Below, one piece after another: positions 43,801 through 54,640 of a DNA stretch of 64,000 bases. Source of the DNA: Silene conica (taxonomy: Eukaryota > Streptophyta > Magnoliopsida > Caryophyllales > Caryophyllaceae); assembly GCA_029255685.2 (NCBI GenBank), contig CM055318.2, positions 14,885,001-14,949,000 on the forward strand. Direction: 5' to 3'. Positions within the stretch are counted from its first letter, which is position 1; each line of letters opens with the position of its first letter. A program made the position numbers and the translations under genes. The notes below the pieces were generated by a model, which made no database searches, had not been told where the DNA came from, and saw only the letters and a list, made by a program, of their open reading frames with translations.

Positions 43801-45948
43801 GTTCCTTATCCCCAAATTTAGGGTTTCTCTCATTTCCACCGAATCAACAGTCATGGGAGCCGATGAGATATAGGCCACCGCTGGAGATGAGGTTTCCGTC
43901 AACATCCGTTGCTCACATAATACCAACTTTTACATCGCAACTTCTCTTTTTTCATTCGTCTGAAATTTTATGGCCCTTGTTGCGCAGAGCTCTAACGTTC
44001 TTGCCGATATTATCGGTTGATCTATAAAGGTCGGAACTTGAAGCATGATCGAAACCGGGCAAGCTACGGTAATATTTTTGTCGTTTTTAATTGTGTTTTT
44101 ATGCTATAATTTGATTGATTTTCTGTCGAATTTCAGGCGTCTTTTGTGTGTTATAGATATGTACTGGTGAGTTGATTATTAGTTTTGGTTTAGTTATAGT
44201 AATTTCAGTATCAGACCCCCTTTCAACGATTTATCGAACTCAGACTTTGTGTATAAATGAGTATGCCATTAGAATCAAATTCGAATTGTACTGTTCATAT
44301 GGCTGCAATGCTTCAGTTTTTTACTAAAGGTGATGGACTAAATAGTTATTCATGAGAAGCAAGCAAAAGTTGAGAAAAATATGGCTATAATTTGGTTGTG
44401 GTTTTTTATTTATTTTTCAAGATAGTAAGATATGTAAAATATGTATTGTCTTTAGCTTTATCTTACTTTCAATGCTGATGTTTGAGATTGATAGCTTTCT
44501 CTTCATAAGAAACTATTGAAATAGTAATGTGTGTTAGTTGCTGTAAGTTTGAGTTTGATTGAGTATGAGTTACGTGATTGTTCTCTACCAAATGACTATT
44601 GAACTAAAGGAGCATAAACTTGTATTCATCTCGGGAGACAATCTGTAGGAGTTTTAATGAGATTAAATTTGGTAATTAGTAATTTACTCTTAACACTAAA
44701 CTGACAAAATAAGTAATTTTGGAGTTGGAGTGGGTAGATTGTGAAATAACGAGGGCAAGTATGGGAACCATACATCCCACCTCAAACGTGGTCCTTATAC
44801 GGATAATTCCCATCATTGCCTTAGTCCTATAGCCCATTTTCTGACAGCTTTACTACAGTCACATTGACAATTCTTCCAGAGCTACATGCCTACATCGTCC
44901 TGGTCCTGAAACAACTCACCCTTCTCCAGCACTCCAGCTCATCACCGCTCGACCTCGTCATTTATAGTCAAACGACACCTATCAAAAATTTAAGATAATC
45001 CTTAACTCCATGAATAATAGTTTGGAAACTGTTGCTAAATTTTGTATGCTGCCTGGCTCCCATATAGCTGCAATATTTTCTTGATGTTTACACTTGATTA
45101 GCTATTGGACCTCCACCTGGCTAGAAGTCTTCAGCGAGTCTTGTACGAGATATATCACATTCGAGACCATTTCAATCCTTATGTATTATTCATTCAATTA
45201 TAGGTTGAGCGGATTGGTCACTCGTGTAAGGCAGTCTCACATAAGTTTCTGTAAGGCTGTTCCTTTTCAGCATTTAACTTTGTGACTAGTGTGTGTAATG
45301 TGTTTGTGGGAGTCTTTTTTAGTCTTGTGCTGCTATGATTTTTATGTAACGGTAATAAGTAGATTACATTAGTGAATAATAGAACTCAATTTACCATATA
45401 GTTGTCCCAAACACTTACTCTTGGTAGGCTTCAGCTTCGCTTCAGGTTAATTTCTTAACTTTAATCCAGGTTTTTTATTACTATTTCTCCTGACTAACGA
45501 TTTATTTTGAGCGAAAAAAAATATTGCTTTTATCAATTTATATGCCCCCTATTCTTGGCAAGTTCCCCCATTTCTTTCAAGTGCGGCCACCAGTTTCTAT
45601 ATAATTTGTCCAACTATCTGGCCTTGTTTTCTCTAGGCTAGCAGAGTCCCTTAGGCACATTGTAAGGTAGCCTCAATGATAATGTGTGCATAAAGGGTTC
45701 TTTTCAGACGCTCTTGTATGAATGTAATTCTTGGGAGATTACCAAGTAACAAAGGACCAGGGGTGATATTTTTCAGATGATAACGATAATATGGTATTTA
45801 TGCTGTCAAGCATATTTTTCTGGTAATTCTATACTAGAAATTAAAGTGAGTTTCCTTTACGTTTTTATTGGATTTATTTGTCAAATGAACTTAGATAAAT
45901 GGTTTCCTGAACTCTATGCAAAGTATTGGTGAAACACTTCATGTGCAG
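43801..45948. other. CACTA interior, left part
   Basis: This looks like transcribed plant sequence (a leader-like TTTAGGGTTTCTCTC at 43817, then ATGGGAGCCGATGAG at 43853 with a short frame). I find no protein domain. It may be captured host 5' UTR and intron sequence. Confidence 0.4.
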
Positions 45949-46017
45949 ATCAAACGTTGGGCAGTTGGAAAAGAGGGAAACTTGCGTGCTCTGTTACGAA
46001 ATGCATGGAAGAACTGA
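45949..46017 (+). pseudogene. Captured auxilin-like J-domain exon fragment
   Basis: After a good acceptor (TGTGCAG) the frame reads IKRWAVGKEGNLRALL, which matches the start of the J-domain region of plant auxilin-like clathrin-uncoating proteins as I remember the family. It continues RNAWKN and then stops. Only this exon-sized fragment is recognised. It is a gene-capture footprint inside the CACTA element. Confidence 0.5.
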
Positions 46018-47620
46018 GCTTCCCTCCGCCGCCCACACTTCCCCGAGGTTCGAACTTGCTTCTTTCTCTTACTAGGCTACTTACTTTAAGTATGAGTGGA
46101 ACACCTATGACTATGCTTTCTCTCCTCCCTGCGCTTGTCCTCTAATGACCTCTGAACAGTGCTTAATTGGTAGAGCGTCCACGGGCTTCCCTGAATCGCA
46201 GGTGAGAATAATATTGACCTTATATCTTTTTTTATGACTTCTATTTTCTTTAAGTATTTTTTAAATACCTAAAGGGCTGTAATGTCTTTGTGAATTCTCT
46301 TTTGTTAGTCACTGGTGAGCGCATCTTGAATCAACCTGTCATTATTGAATAGCTTCATAGGCTAACTGAAATTTTGTTTGTGACGGTCTTGCAATTCTTG
46401 TTTGTCATAGCCCTTTAAGTATTTAGAAAATCATGACATGTTACTTTCGTGGTCTATCCGACCCGTCTAAACATTTGTGATGTCGACCTTACCCATTTAA
46501 CAAGCGTAGGGAGTGCTAGGTTTTGCATAGGATGAAATGTATCTTTTGATACTAAATGAAGTTTTACTGACATTTCTACTTGCATTGTAGGCCTAAAACT
46601 AGTTTGATTGATTTCATCGCATGAATGGAAATGAGATGGATTCATGGATCTCTTTCAGGTTGTGTACCTATTGTTTATCTTGAACGAGTGAAATATCACT
46701 CCCCTACAAATGTTTTGCTTCCTTCTCGATGTATTTGTAATTTTGTATCTGTTCTTTTTTTTTGCTGAAGGGTAGTGTACAGTTGAGCCTTTGATGTGTT
46801 CAAGACTTTAAGTTGGTTGTCGATTGTCGATGAATGTGATGCCACATGTGCATTGTTTAGCTTGATATCATCAACTCAGGTAAAAAAATTTTGAGGAGTT
46901 CTTCACTGAGTCCTCCACTCATGTTACGTGTGTTGATATTGAGCCCAAAGACCATAAATTTATTATCTTCCATGTGCATTGTTCTCTCCTGCTTTGACTC
47001 GAGCTTTATTTATTAGGCCTTTGTTGTGTTGGTGGGGTCGGTAAACCCAACGTCTGCTTAAAACTTAGGGTACCTTACTAAGAAATAAATATTTCAGATA
47101 TTGGAGCATGGAAATTTGTTGAACAGCTTCGACTCGCTTACTTTGATTGTATGCAGGTAACATTAGCTTTCCGCAAGGGTGACTCAAAATTGACAATGGA
47201 AAGTTCAACCAAAAGTTAACTTCTGCGCATGTACGTTCTCAAAAACTGAAGCTTTTCCAAGAGATAGGTTTTCAGTGGATGGTCTTCGGATTTGAGTACC
47301 TGCCTTCAGCATTCACCGATGCAGGAAAGACTAATGCTTTTTTTTCGACGATAATCATCTTGTACTTTATAATCTTTTCTTTTTCTCCAATTTTTTTTCT
47401 TTTAGGAATTCTTATATAGTGTTTTATATTACTTTTATGCGTGGATGCCTAATAAAAGCTTGTGTGTATGTTTTAAACTACATTGAATTGACGGAATTGT
47501 AATACTCTATGATATTTTTTGGTATAATAAATAGTTGGGTTTGAATTGTTTCATTTTGCGGGTCCCTTAATGTAAACTTCACAAATAGGTTCGGATAGGC
47601 TATATAATTTGAGTTGCTAG
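46018..47620. other. CACTA interior, right part
   Basis: Non-coding by inspection, with intron-like T-rich texture. No recognised domain. It could be further captured introns or UTR of the same host gene. Confidence 0.4.
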
Positions 47621-47624
47621 AATG

Positions 47625-48110
47625 AATATAAACCGATGTTACTATCATTTACATTACATCAGTTTTGAATATAAACCGATGTTATTGTAATAAATAAAGA
47701 TAATATTTACATCGGTTTCTAACAAAAACGATGTAATTGAGACATTATTAACATCGATTTCTAATCAAAAATGATATAATTGAGACATCATTACCATCAA
47801 TTTCACTTATAATCGATGTTAATGGTATGCTATTTACATCGGTTTCAGACAAAAAACGATGTAATTGAGACATCATTGCCATCAGTTTCACTTATAATCG
47901 ATGTTAATGATATGCTATTTACATCGGTTTCAGACAAAAAACGATGTAATTGAGACTTTACTAACATCGGTTTCCAACCAAAAACGATGTAATTGAGAGA
48001 CTATTAACATCAGTTTTCACTTATAAGCGATGTTAATGGTATGCTATTTACATCATTTTTAGAAACGATGTAAAGGAAAAAAATACTCTAAATGTCGCCC
48101 CCAGATACAA
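47625..48110. repeat. Right subterminal repeats of the CACTA element
   Basis: ACATCGGTTT and AAACGATGT occur as facing pairs. Start-to-start distance is 21 bp in clear cases (47836 to 47857, 47921 to 47942). A unit of about 85 bp containing GATGTTAATGGTATGCTATT is repeated three times. Confidence 0.92.
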
Positions 48111-48420
48111 CGCCAAAAAGCGATGTAAATGGGGCAAAATAAACGATGTCAATGAGACTTTTTCTACTAGTGTTAGTTTGTTATAACTAACTTTAATTCA
48201 GTAACCGAATTAACAGACTATCCTTCCTCATATCCCCCTCTCAAGCTGGACTTGGTGAAGATGAGAAAACGAGGCCAACCTTGGTAGACATTGCAAGATG
48301 ATCTTGAGCCCCTAAAGCCTTTGTCATGATATCTGCTTGTTGCTCTTTACTACTAACATGTTTGGTTTGAAAAAAACCTTCTTGTTGTTTGTCTCTCACA
48401 AAATGGCAATCCTGTTGAGC

Positions 48421-49725
48421 TTATGGACTTAGTCGCGAGGATCGAAGACCGATAGTGTGAGTTGCTTTTGCTTCGGGCATGTACTGGTATTTCTAAGCTT
48501 TATTTCTCTCTCCGTACTTGTTCCCCGGTTGCTTTTGGGTCGGCTCATCTCCGCTTTGATGCTGCGCTTCGTTCTAGCTTGGAGCGTATTGTTACCGCGT
48601 CTGGGCCTGGGTTTGGGGAGTGGCAGTGGCGCCTTGCTACTTTCCCCTTTCATTTAGGCGGACTTGATGTTTATGCATCGGGGGATGTGCTACATTATGC
48701 GTTCTTGGCATCCCATTTGCAGTCTGCTGAATTGCAGGCTAGGCTCCTACGGCCTTCTGGTATCATTGACCCTGGCCTTTCTTTCACCGATGTCTTGCGG
48801 GTGTTCTCGGAGACGACTGGTTCTGATTTTCTTGGTAACCCTAGTGAAATTGCCGCCCCCAAACTTATGAAGAAATTGGCAGATATTTATTTCTCGACGG
48901 TTGCTGCTTTTTCGGAGTCCGTTTTCTCCTTGTCCCCGCGTCAGGTTGCTTTGTGGAAATCTCAGCATGGGGCTCACTCTTCTGATTGGTTGAGAGCAGT
49001 TCCTATCTCTGGGTTGGGTCAGACTATGAACAGGAGGACCTACCGTTGTGTGCTTGGGTATAGGCTAGGTGTTCCACTTTTCTTGGTACCTGGGCCTTGC
49101 TCTGCTTGCTCGCGGGTTTTGCTGAGGATGTTTTTGGGGATCACGTTGTCTCTTGTGCTGGTACTGTTGGGGTTAAGCATCGTCATAACCTTGTCAGGGA
49201 TACTCTATTGGACATCTGCTATAGGTCTGGGATTTCGGCGGGTAAGGAGGTTGACATTGGTTTGGTCGATGGACATGGCGACACTCTTCGCCCTGCGGAT
49301 TTGCTTCTTTATTCGTGCGACAGGGGGCGTGATGTGTGTATTGATTTGACTGAGTCCTCCCCTCTGACTCAGACTGGGATGACCGATTTTGTACCTGGTC
49401 GGGTTGTTGCTGATGCGGCTCAGCGCAAGTGTGCTAAGTACAGGGATCGCTGTGAGGGTGCAGGTTATATTATGGTTTCCTTCCTTTCTCTTTCTCTTCG
49501 CTTGGGGAGTTGGGTTCGGATGATGTTGCCTTACTAAAGCGGATTCAGAAATACTCGGTATCTCAGGATGCAGGGGCGCGGATGGCTGCGTACATTTTTA
49601 CTAGGCTTAGCTTCGCTGTAGCTAAGGGGGTAGGAGCTCAGATTGTATCTCGGCTGCCCACCGATTTTATGTAAACACTTATTTTGTTCTTATTTATATG
49701 ATAGCTGCGCGCATCCTTTCCATAA

Positions 49726-49787
<62 letters not shown>

Positions 49788-49790
49788 GGG
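48421..49790 (+). mobile_element. 3' fragment of a LINE-type retrotransposon
   Basis: The plus-strand frames encode the C-terminal part of a plant non-LTR-type protein: LLLRACTGISKLYFSLRTC, AHLRFDAALRSSLERIV, WQWRLATFPFHLGGLDVYAS, then CSACSRV, SCAGTVGVKHRHNLVRDTL and LRPADLLLYSCDRGRDVCID. A frameshift near 49115 moves from one frame to another, and another near 49500. The last part resembles a PD-(D/E)xK nuclease-like arrangement (RPADLL then DVCIDLT). A 3' tail of (AAT)n occupies 49727-49788. The 5' part including reverse transcriptase motifs is absent. Confidence 0.65.
49727..49788. repeat. (AAT)n tail of the LINE
   Basis: About twenty AAT units directly after the LINE 3' end, behaving as a 3' tail repeat and microsatellite. 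Confidence 0.95.
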
Positions 49791-50604
49791 GTGTATATGA
49801 GAGGATGTCACTGAAATTGGACGTTACCGTTACGTCTTATCATTATCCACGATTAAGATGGGATATATCTAGAGATGGATAGCCATATTAATTAAATAAA
49901 GTTATTCACAAAACAATTTTATCAACACAAATTCTTGTTTCAGATCGTCACTTTTGGTTTGAAATAATAAGACGAGATTTTGTCACCATTTTACAGCTAA
50001 ATGTAACCACGATAGTATACAGCTTAGAATAACTTGCTTGTAAATAATGGTTACATTTGGTTGTAAAATAATTAAAAATAGTAAGTCTTGCTTGTGACGG
50101 ATCACCATTTGTGACGGATACTTTGTGAGATAAAATGGATACAAAAGAGTTAGTGGAGAAAGGGACCACATGAATAGTGTCGGAGAGAGAGAAAAAGTAG
50201 GTATTTTGTGAGAGAAAACGGTATCCGTCAGAAGCTTGTGACGGATACCACCGTCACAAATGAGAATTTGTGAATTAAAAAATTCCGTCTTTTAATTTCA
50301 GACCAAAATAGTGGTTTGAAGCAAGACCAACCGTTTTATCAAAGTTAAAAATCCTCGATTTTCATTTACATCGGAAATATCCACATGTAACATCAACATC
50401 CAAATGTAACTCGATGAGCAATATTTTTGGCGGGAAACAAATTGCTGACGTATTAATTTTCCCGCCAAACATATACCCTAAATTGGCGCCAAAACCTCAT
50501 AGTTATCAAGACGACGCCTATCAACAAAATTTCACACGAAGTACTATAAAAAAAACCATCCCAAATAATTTCAAAAATTCCATAATAGTACTTAGATAGA
50601 AGAA
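49789..50604. other. Upstream region of F-box gene, with a MITE candidate
   Basis: Non-coding. At 50088-50268 a MITE-like block carries TTGTGACGGAT twice on its left and the inverted ATCCGTCACAA/CCGTCACAAATG on its right. A TATA-like CTATAAA lies at 50544-50550, about 55 bp before the F-box ATG, consistent with a short leader. Confidence 0.5.
50088..50268. mobile_element. MITE candidate with GTGACGG inverted motifs
   Basis: The left flank is CTTGCTTGTGACGGATCACC then ATTTGTGACGGATAC. The right flank complement is CTCATTTGTGACGGTGGTAT then CCGTCACAAGC. Ends and target duplication could not be fixed. Confidence 0.45.
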
Positions 50605-51921
50605 ATGAGTCGCAGGAATGTCTCTTGGTCAGACATACCGGAAGAACTACTAATACCAATCGTCGACCGCCTCCAAAACCGTCGCGATATCCTCTATGTT
50701 CGGTCTGTTTGCAAGGAGTGGCGGCGATGCCTCTCGCTATCTCTCCTCTCCAATAAACGAGTATTATCCACACTTTTACCCCACAAACTCAGAACCACCT
50801 ACCCTCCCCTTTTAAAGGGAGGTGCGCCCTTTAGGCATGCATATTTATACGGTGATGATAAACCTCGTACCACTTCCTTGATTTTAGTCGCAACTTCTAT
50901 TTTTTTAATTAAACCCATTTTTAATCCTAATTTGTCACCTTGGGTAGTCTCAATTGAGGAGGTTAACCCAGGTAAAGTCTTCCTTAGAATGCCGCTTTCG
51001 CGGTCTGTTGTCAAAGAAAGGCTCTGGGATTTTCCCAAGTTGTTGGATTTATCTCGTTTCGAGGTGGAGGAAATGGGGAAAATATATTCTCTTAGGTCTG
51101 ATGAAGAACCTAATCATCTCTTTGAGGAAGAGCATAAGGTGTTGTTGCTGGCTGATTCTAACGATTGTAAAGGTGAGCTTACAATTGATGATTATACTGC
51201 TTTTGTGTTGTATGATTCCGGGTCTATTGCGACAATTAATCTTGGTACTGAGAAGGTTCAACAAGTGTTTTTGAAGGCTAGGAAATTTGATGATATTGCC
51301 AAGCTTAAGGGAAGGGTTTATGCCATCGATCGATATGGGGTACTTTATTTGATAGACAGGGATAATGCAAATAGTGACCGTTTCAAGATGGTGCAAATTG
51401 TGAAAGATCGGTTATATTCAGCAGTTGATCGAAAAAGCCGTCTATTTGAATCGAAGGGGGAGTTATACCTGGTTCGAAAATGTATGCTTAGTCCGCCAAG
51501 TTTAATAAATAAGAGTAAGAGTATGGGTTTACGAGTTTATAGGATGAAGCATGAGGAGAACAATTGGGTAGAAGTTGAGTCGATTGGGGAAGATAATATA
51601 TTGTTTTTGGCTCCTGATTGCTGTTTCTTTGCTCGAACGAGCGATTTCATTGGATGGAAGGGTAACCGCATTGTAGTCCATAGTAAGGATTCTTTCCGTT
51701 CACGTTGTCAATCTACTTCTTATATAAAGAATCATGAATGGGATGATGAGGATTGTTTCATGGAAAGCCATGAGAATCGACTTAGTGTTGATGTGTATTG
51801 TTTTGAGGAAGTCCTATTTTTTCCTGCAAACTTAAATGAAGCTTATAGAGCTGTGTTCTGGCCACCTCCGAGATGGCTCTCAACCTCTGATACAGATGAC
51901 TGGCTAGACGAACAGGTATAA
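50605..51921 (+). CDS. F-box protein with DUF295 domain
   Basis: Single-exon 438-aa gene. Residues about 5-50 form a classical F-box (WSDIPEELLIPIVDRLQNRRDILYVRSVCKEWRR), the SKP1-binding adaptor of SCF ubiquitin ligases. Residues about 150-420 fit the plant DUF295 beta-propeller-like region, ending in the typical stretch LAPDCCFFARTSDFIGWKGNRIVVHSKD. The ATG at 50605 sits 9 codons before the F-box and gives a normal length for this family. The frame is intact. The target protein is unknown. It is not closely related to the F-box-like genes in the transposon. DUF295 F-box genes form large, fast-evolving plant families, so lineage-specific function is likely. Confidence 0.92.
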   Translation: MSRRNVSWSDIPEELLIPIVDRLQNRRDILYVRSVCKEWRRCLSLSLLSNKRVLSTLLPHKLRTTYPPLLKGGAPFRHAYLYGDDKPRTTSLILVATSIFLIKPIFNPNLSPWVVSIEEVNPGKVFLRMPLSRSVVKERLWDFPKLLDLSRFEVEEMGKIYSLRSDEEPNHLFEEEHKVLLLADSNDCKGELTIDDYTAFVLYDSGSIATINLGTEKVQQVFLKARKFDDIAKLKGRVYAIDRYGVLYLIDRDNANSDRFKMVQIVKDRLYSAVDRKSRLFESKGELYLVRKCMLSPPSLINKSKSMGLRVYRMKHEENNWVEVESIGEDNILFLAPDCCFFARTSDFIGWKGNRIVVHSKDSFRSRCQSTSYIKNHEWDDEDCFMESHENRLSVDVYCFEEVLFFPANLNEAYRAVFWPPPRWLSTSDTDDWLDEQV

Positions 51922-53320
51922 ATGTATAATCCGTCTTTACTTCAATACTTGATGGCTTGATGTTTGCAGAATTTGTTGAAATGCCACCCAAGTATATCAT
52001 TATTCCCTGGTTCCGCCAATGCATGCATTTTACACCGCTATATCCTTACTATTCCTTGTAGAAATTTAAGGTTGCCTTTTATCTGACCGGCTGACCCTTG
52101 TATTCCGAGTGACAGTAAGACAGTGTAAATGATATCACCATTTGACCATTCGACTTCATAATTTAGGGCTAACTTGAAAACGTGTATTATTAACAGCAAT
52201 TTCAGAGAGGACCTTGGTGGAATCAGCAATGTTAGCAGATCAAACTGAAGACACATACAGAGGCGAAGTTCCTAGCTGGACCAGGTCGGTTTGAACTAAT
52301 GTTGGGTGAACTAAGTCAATACGACTCTAGGAAAATGATGATTATGATATCATATCTTTTGTAGCTTGGTTATTTTGGGTATATGTTGTCTATCACTCTA
52401 TCAGCCCTTTTTGCTTCTGAAAGTTGTTTGCTCGTCATGTTTTGTTTGAGCCTTAGATCATGGTGATGATTAATACATAATGCTGTATGAATTGTACTTA
52501 CAAACTCTAAAATGCCGCTTATGTCGAAGCTATTTACCACGCTTTAAGACCGAATGCTTTTTGAATTGTAGTCGCAAACTTAGTGCAGCTCATGGTGAGG
52601 CTATTTACAGCACTCTCTCTTCTCCTTCTATTGGCTTCAACTGCTGATGCTGCTTCAGCAACTGCAATTGAGGAGGCATAAGATTCAGTCTTTCTATTCT
52701 TCTGTTTTCTTCATTTACATAATTAATCAGTCTAGTGTTTTTAGTTCCATACCCGATTACAAGGTCTTGATGATGGACTTAACTTGCTATGAAATTTTTG
52801 GCAATTTAATTACTACTTCGGCCATCTTTTTGTCAAAAAGACGGAGTTAGACTATTTTTCCTAGCTTAATTTTAGCTCATTTTAGCTTTGCTTAACTGTA
52901 TTCCGTTTAGTTTTATTTACGTTCAATTAATTATGTTCAGCTAATTTTTTCATAAAATTAACTTTTAATTCAACTAAATTCTGTTTACCTTAGTTACACT
53001 CAATTTAATTCAATTAAACTCTACTCCAATTAATTCAATTCAGCTCGTTTTAGCCGAAAAGAACATGACCAATTTATGAGCCTTGTCTTTAACTGAAACT
53101 TTAGATGTTGTCATCGCCTGAGCTTCATCGCCGGTAGCTGAGTAGCTCCTTGATTCCGCCACCTCGTCCTCCATGGTTCCAATATTGACTTCCATCTTTA
53201 CACGCTATAGCTAATTTCGTATGCTAATTGCTACCCAATGGTAAGGATTTTTAAAATTTCCTTCAATGAAAAATCAATATACGGAGTATATAGATTAAAA
53301 AATAACTAAAATTAATACAG
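51922..53320. other. Intergenic region between F-box gene and LINE
   Basis: No gene seen. The segment 52860-53060 is built of variants of TTAATTCAATT and TTTAGCTCA with a few GCTCGTTTTAGCC phrases. This is probably a degenerate MITE, but I cannot define ends. 53321-53338 is the left target duplication of the LINE. Confidence 0.45.
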
Positions 53321-53338
53321 ACATTTGTGAGAGACAAT

Positions 53339-54275
53339 TTTTTTTGGTACGAATGAGAGGCGGGAGCCCCGAAAAATAAAATTAGTTATTATAAGCTATT
53401 ACACGGGGTGGTTACCCCGAAAATATCATCTCTAAGAATGGGCCTAAGACCGTTACTAGGAGTATCTAAGAACTCGGGATCAACTGTTGAATTCACTCCT
53501 TGATTAGCTAGGAAGTCGGCTGCGCGATTCGCTTCTCTATATGTGTGCTCGAGTTTAATCGACCAACGAGTCTCCTTGATAATCTCTCTGCATCGTTGAA
53601 CCAAAAACTTCAACCCATTGCTGATTAACTGATCTTCGTTAATAATGTTCACGCATATTTTATTATCATCGTGAATGATAAGCTTCGTGATGTTCATAGC
53701 CCTTGCTCGTTCTAGCCCGACTAGAAGAGTGCGGAGCTCGGCCTTCATAGAAGTGCAGTAACCGCATGACAGTAAGAAAGCTGAGATGAAATTACCTGAC
53801 TCGTCCCGAAAAATACCTCCTCCTCCTGCCGGACCCGGGTTTCCTTTTGAGGCACCATCCGTGTTGAGTAGTATCCAATTATGAGGAGGAGGAGTCCATC
53901 GGATGAACACTTCCGTATAGCTATCTCTCGGTTTTGGGATAAAAATATCATGTATATCAAGGGCATTTTTTGTTGCTGCAAACTGAGTGAATAAGAATTC
54001 ACGGGGGTGTAACGGGTTCTCGGATGCACGACCAAAAACGATATTGTTTCGTCATTTCCATATCCACCAACAAGTTATCGAGAAATGAATTGGCCAATTT
54101 ATCTCTGATGTTTGAACCTCATTACTCGCGCATTTTGAGATCCATTCGGTGAACGGGGCATTGTAGAAGAATGAATTTGTTACAGCAACTCCAATTTCAC
54201 GCCATAAATTTCGAGATACAGGGCAGGACCGTAATAGATGTTCCATTGTTTCCTCGCTGTCCTCGCACCGGGGGC
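53339..54275 (-). mobile_element. 5'-truncated LINE with 18-bp target duplication
   Basis: Bounded by ACATTTGTGAGAGACAAT at 53321-53338 and 54276-54293, a perfect 18-bp target-site duplication. The element reads on the minus strand and ends at a short poly-T (poly-A tail) at 53339-53345. It carries only the 3' end of a LINE: a zinc-finger (zf-RVT) domain and an RNase H domain. Confidence 0.92.
53389..54275 (-). pseudogene. LINE ORF2 C-terminus: zf-RVT plus RNase H
   Basis: The zf-RVT part (CPRCEDSEETMEHLLRSCP, then NLWREIG) is followed by WWIWK and, after a frameshift around 54050, by WTPPPHNWILLNTDGASKGN. That is the first Asp motif of an RNase H domain. Further RNase H residues follow in MKAELRTLLVGL (Glu), IIHDDNKICV (Asp) and HTYREANRAADFLANQG (final Asp). 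This is the plant L1-type ORF2 arrangement. It lacks endonuclease and reverse transcriptase because of 5' truncation at insertion, so it was dead on arrival. Confidence 0.88.
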
Positions 54276-54293
54276 ACATTTGTGAGAGACAAT

Positions 54294-54640
54294 CACTTGT
54301 TAATTGTTAAGTTGAGAAAATAAGGTTAAAATAACACGTAAAAGGGAGATTAGATTCTCTGTCCCATTTTTGTATCAGGTCTTGTGTACGGTGTACATAA
54401 TTAGTAATTACCCATTTTCTTAGTTTTATTACCATTTTTACATTAAACTCTAATTGATCTTCCACGTAAGTTTATTTGAGAGACGAGGCTCCAAAATAAA
54501 GGGGCAATAACAGGGAATGTATTTTAATTTTCTATTTTGAGAAACTCTACAAGGTAGAGCTCCTTTTCAGTTGTGAAATGAATCCTTCACAAGTTATGTG
54601 ATTGCATTTTTAGATCATATTTTTCAGACCCATCAAAGAA
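54294..54640. promoter_or_regulatory. Upstream region of membrane-protein gene
   Basis: An AT-rich, gene-free stretch directly before the ATG at 54641. It must contain the promoter; I see no clear TATA box or known element. The LINE insertion lies only about 370 bp upstream of the start codon. Confidence 0.4.

Larger units (their letters stand above)
43302..48172. mobile_element. CACTA element, 4.87 kb, non-autonomous
   Basis: The inverted ends CACTAGTAGAAAAAG are perfect at both termini, with a 3-bp target duplication TTA at 43299-43301 and 48173-48175. Subterminal regions (43325-43800 and 47625-48110) are packed with ACATCGGTTT and AAACGATGT units, as is usual for CACTA transposase binding sites. 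The 3.8-kb interior has no transposase. It contains a spliced-looking captured fragment (45949-46017). It was mobilised in trans. Confidence 0.92.
43168..48420 (-). mobile_element. Copia retrotransposon 3' remnant split by a CACTA element
   Basis: In minus orientation 48420-48240 encodes the end of a copia RNase H region (KEQQADIMTKALGAQDHLA), followed by a polypurine tract GAGAGGGGGATATGAGG (48224-48240) and an LTR starting TGTTAATTCGG at 48215. The LTR is interrupted at 48175 by the CACTA element and resumes at 43301, with a TATAAATAGG box (43252-43261 complement), ending GCA at 43168. The reconstructed LTR is about 174 bp. The rest of the element upstream is gone; unrelated LINE sequence begins near 48420. 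Confidence 0.75.

Noticed and set aside
43785..46145. Intact host gene inside the CACTA element
   Set aside because: Only one exon-sized similarity was recognised and it runs into a stop; the surrounding frames have no domain.
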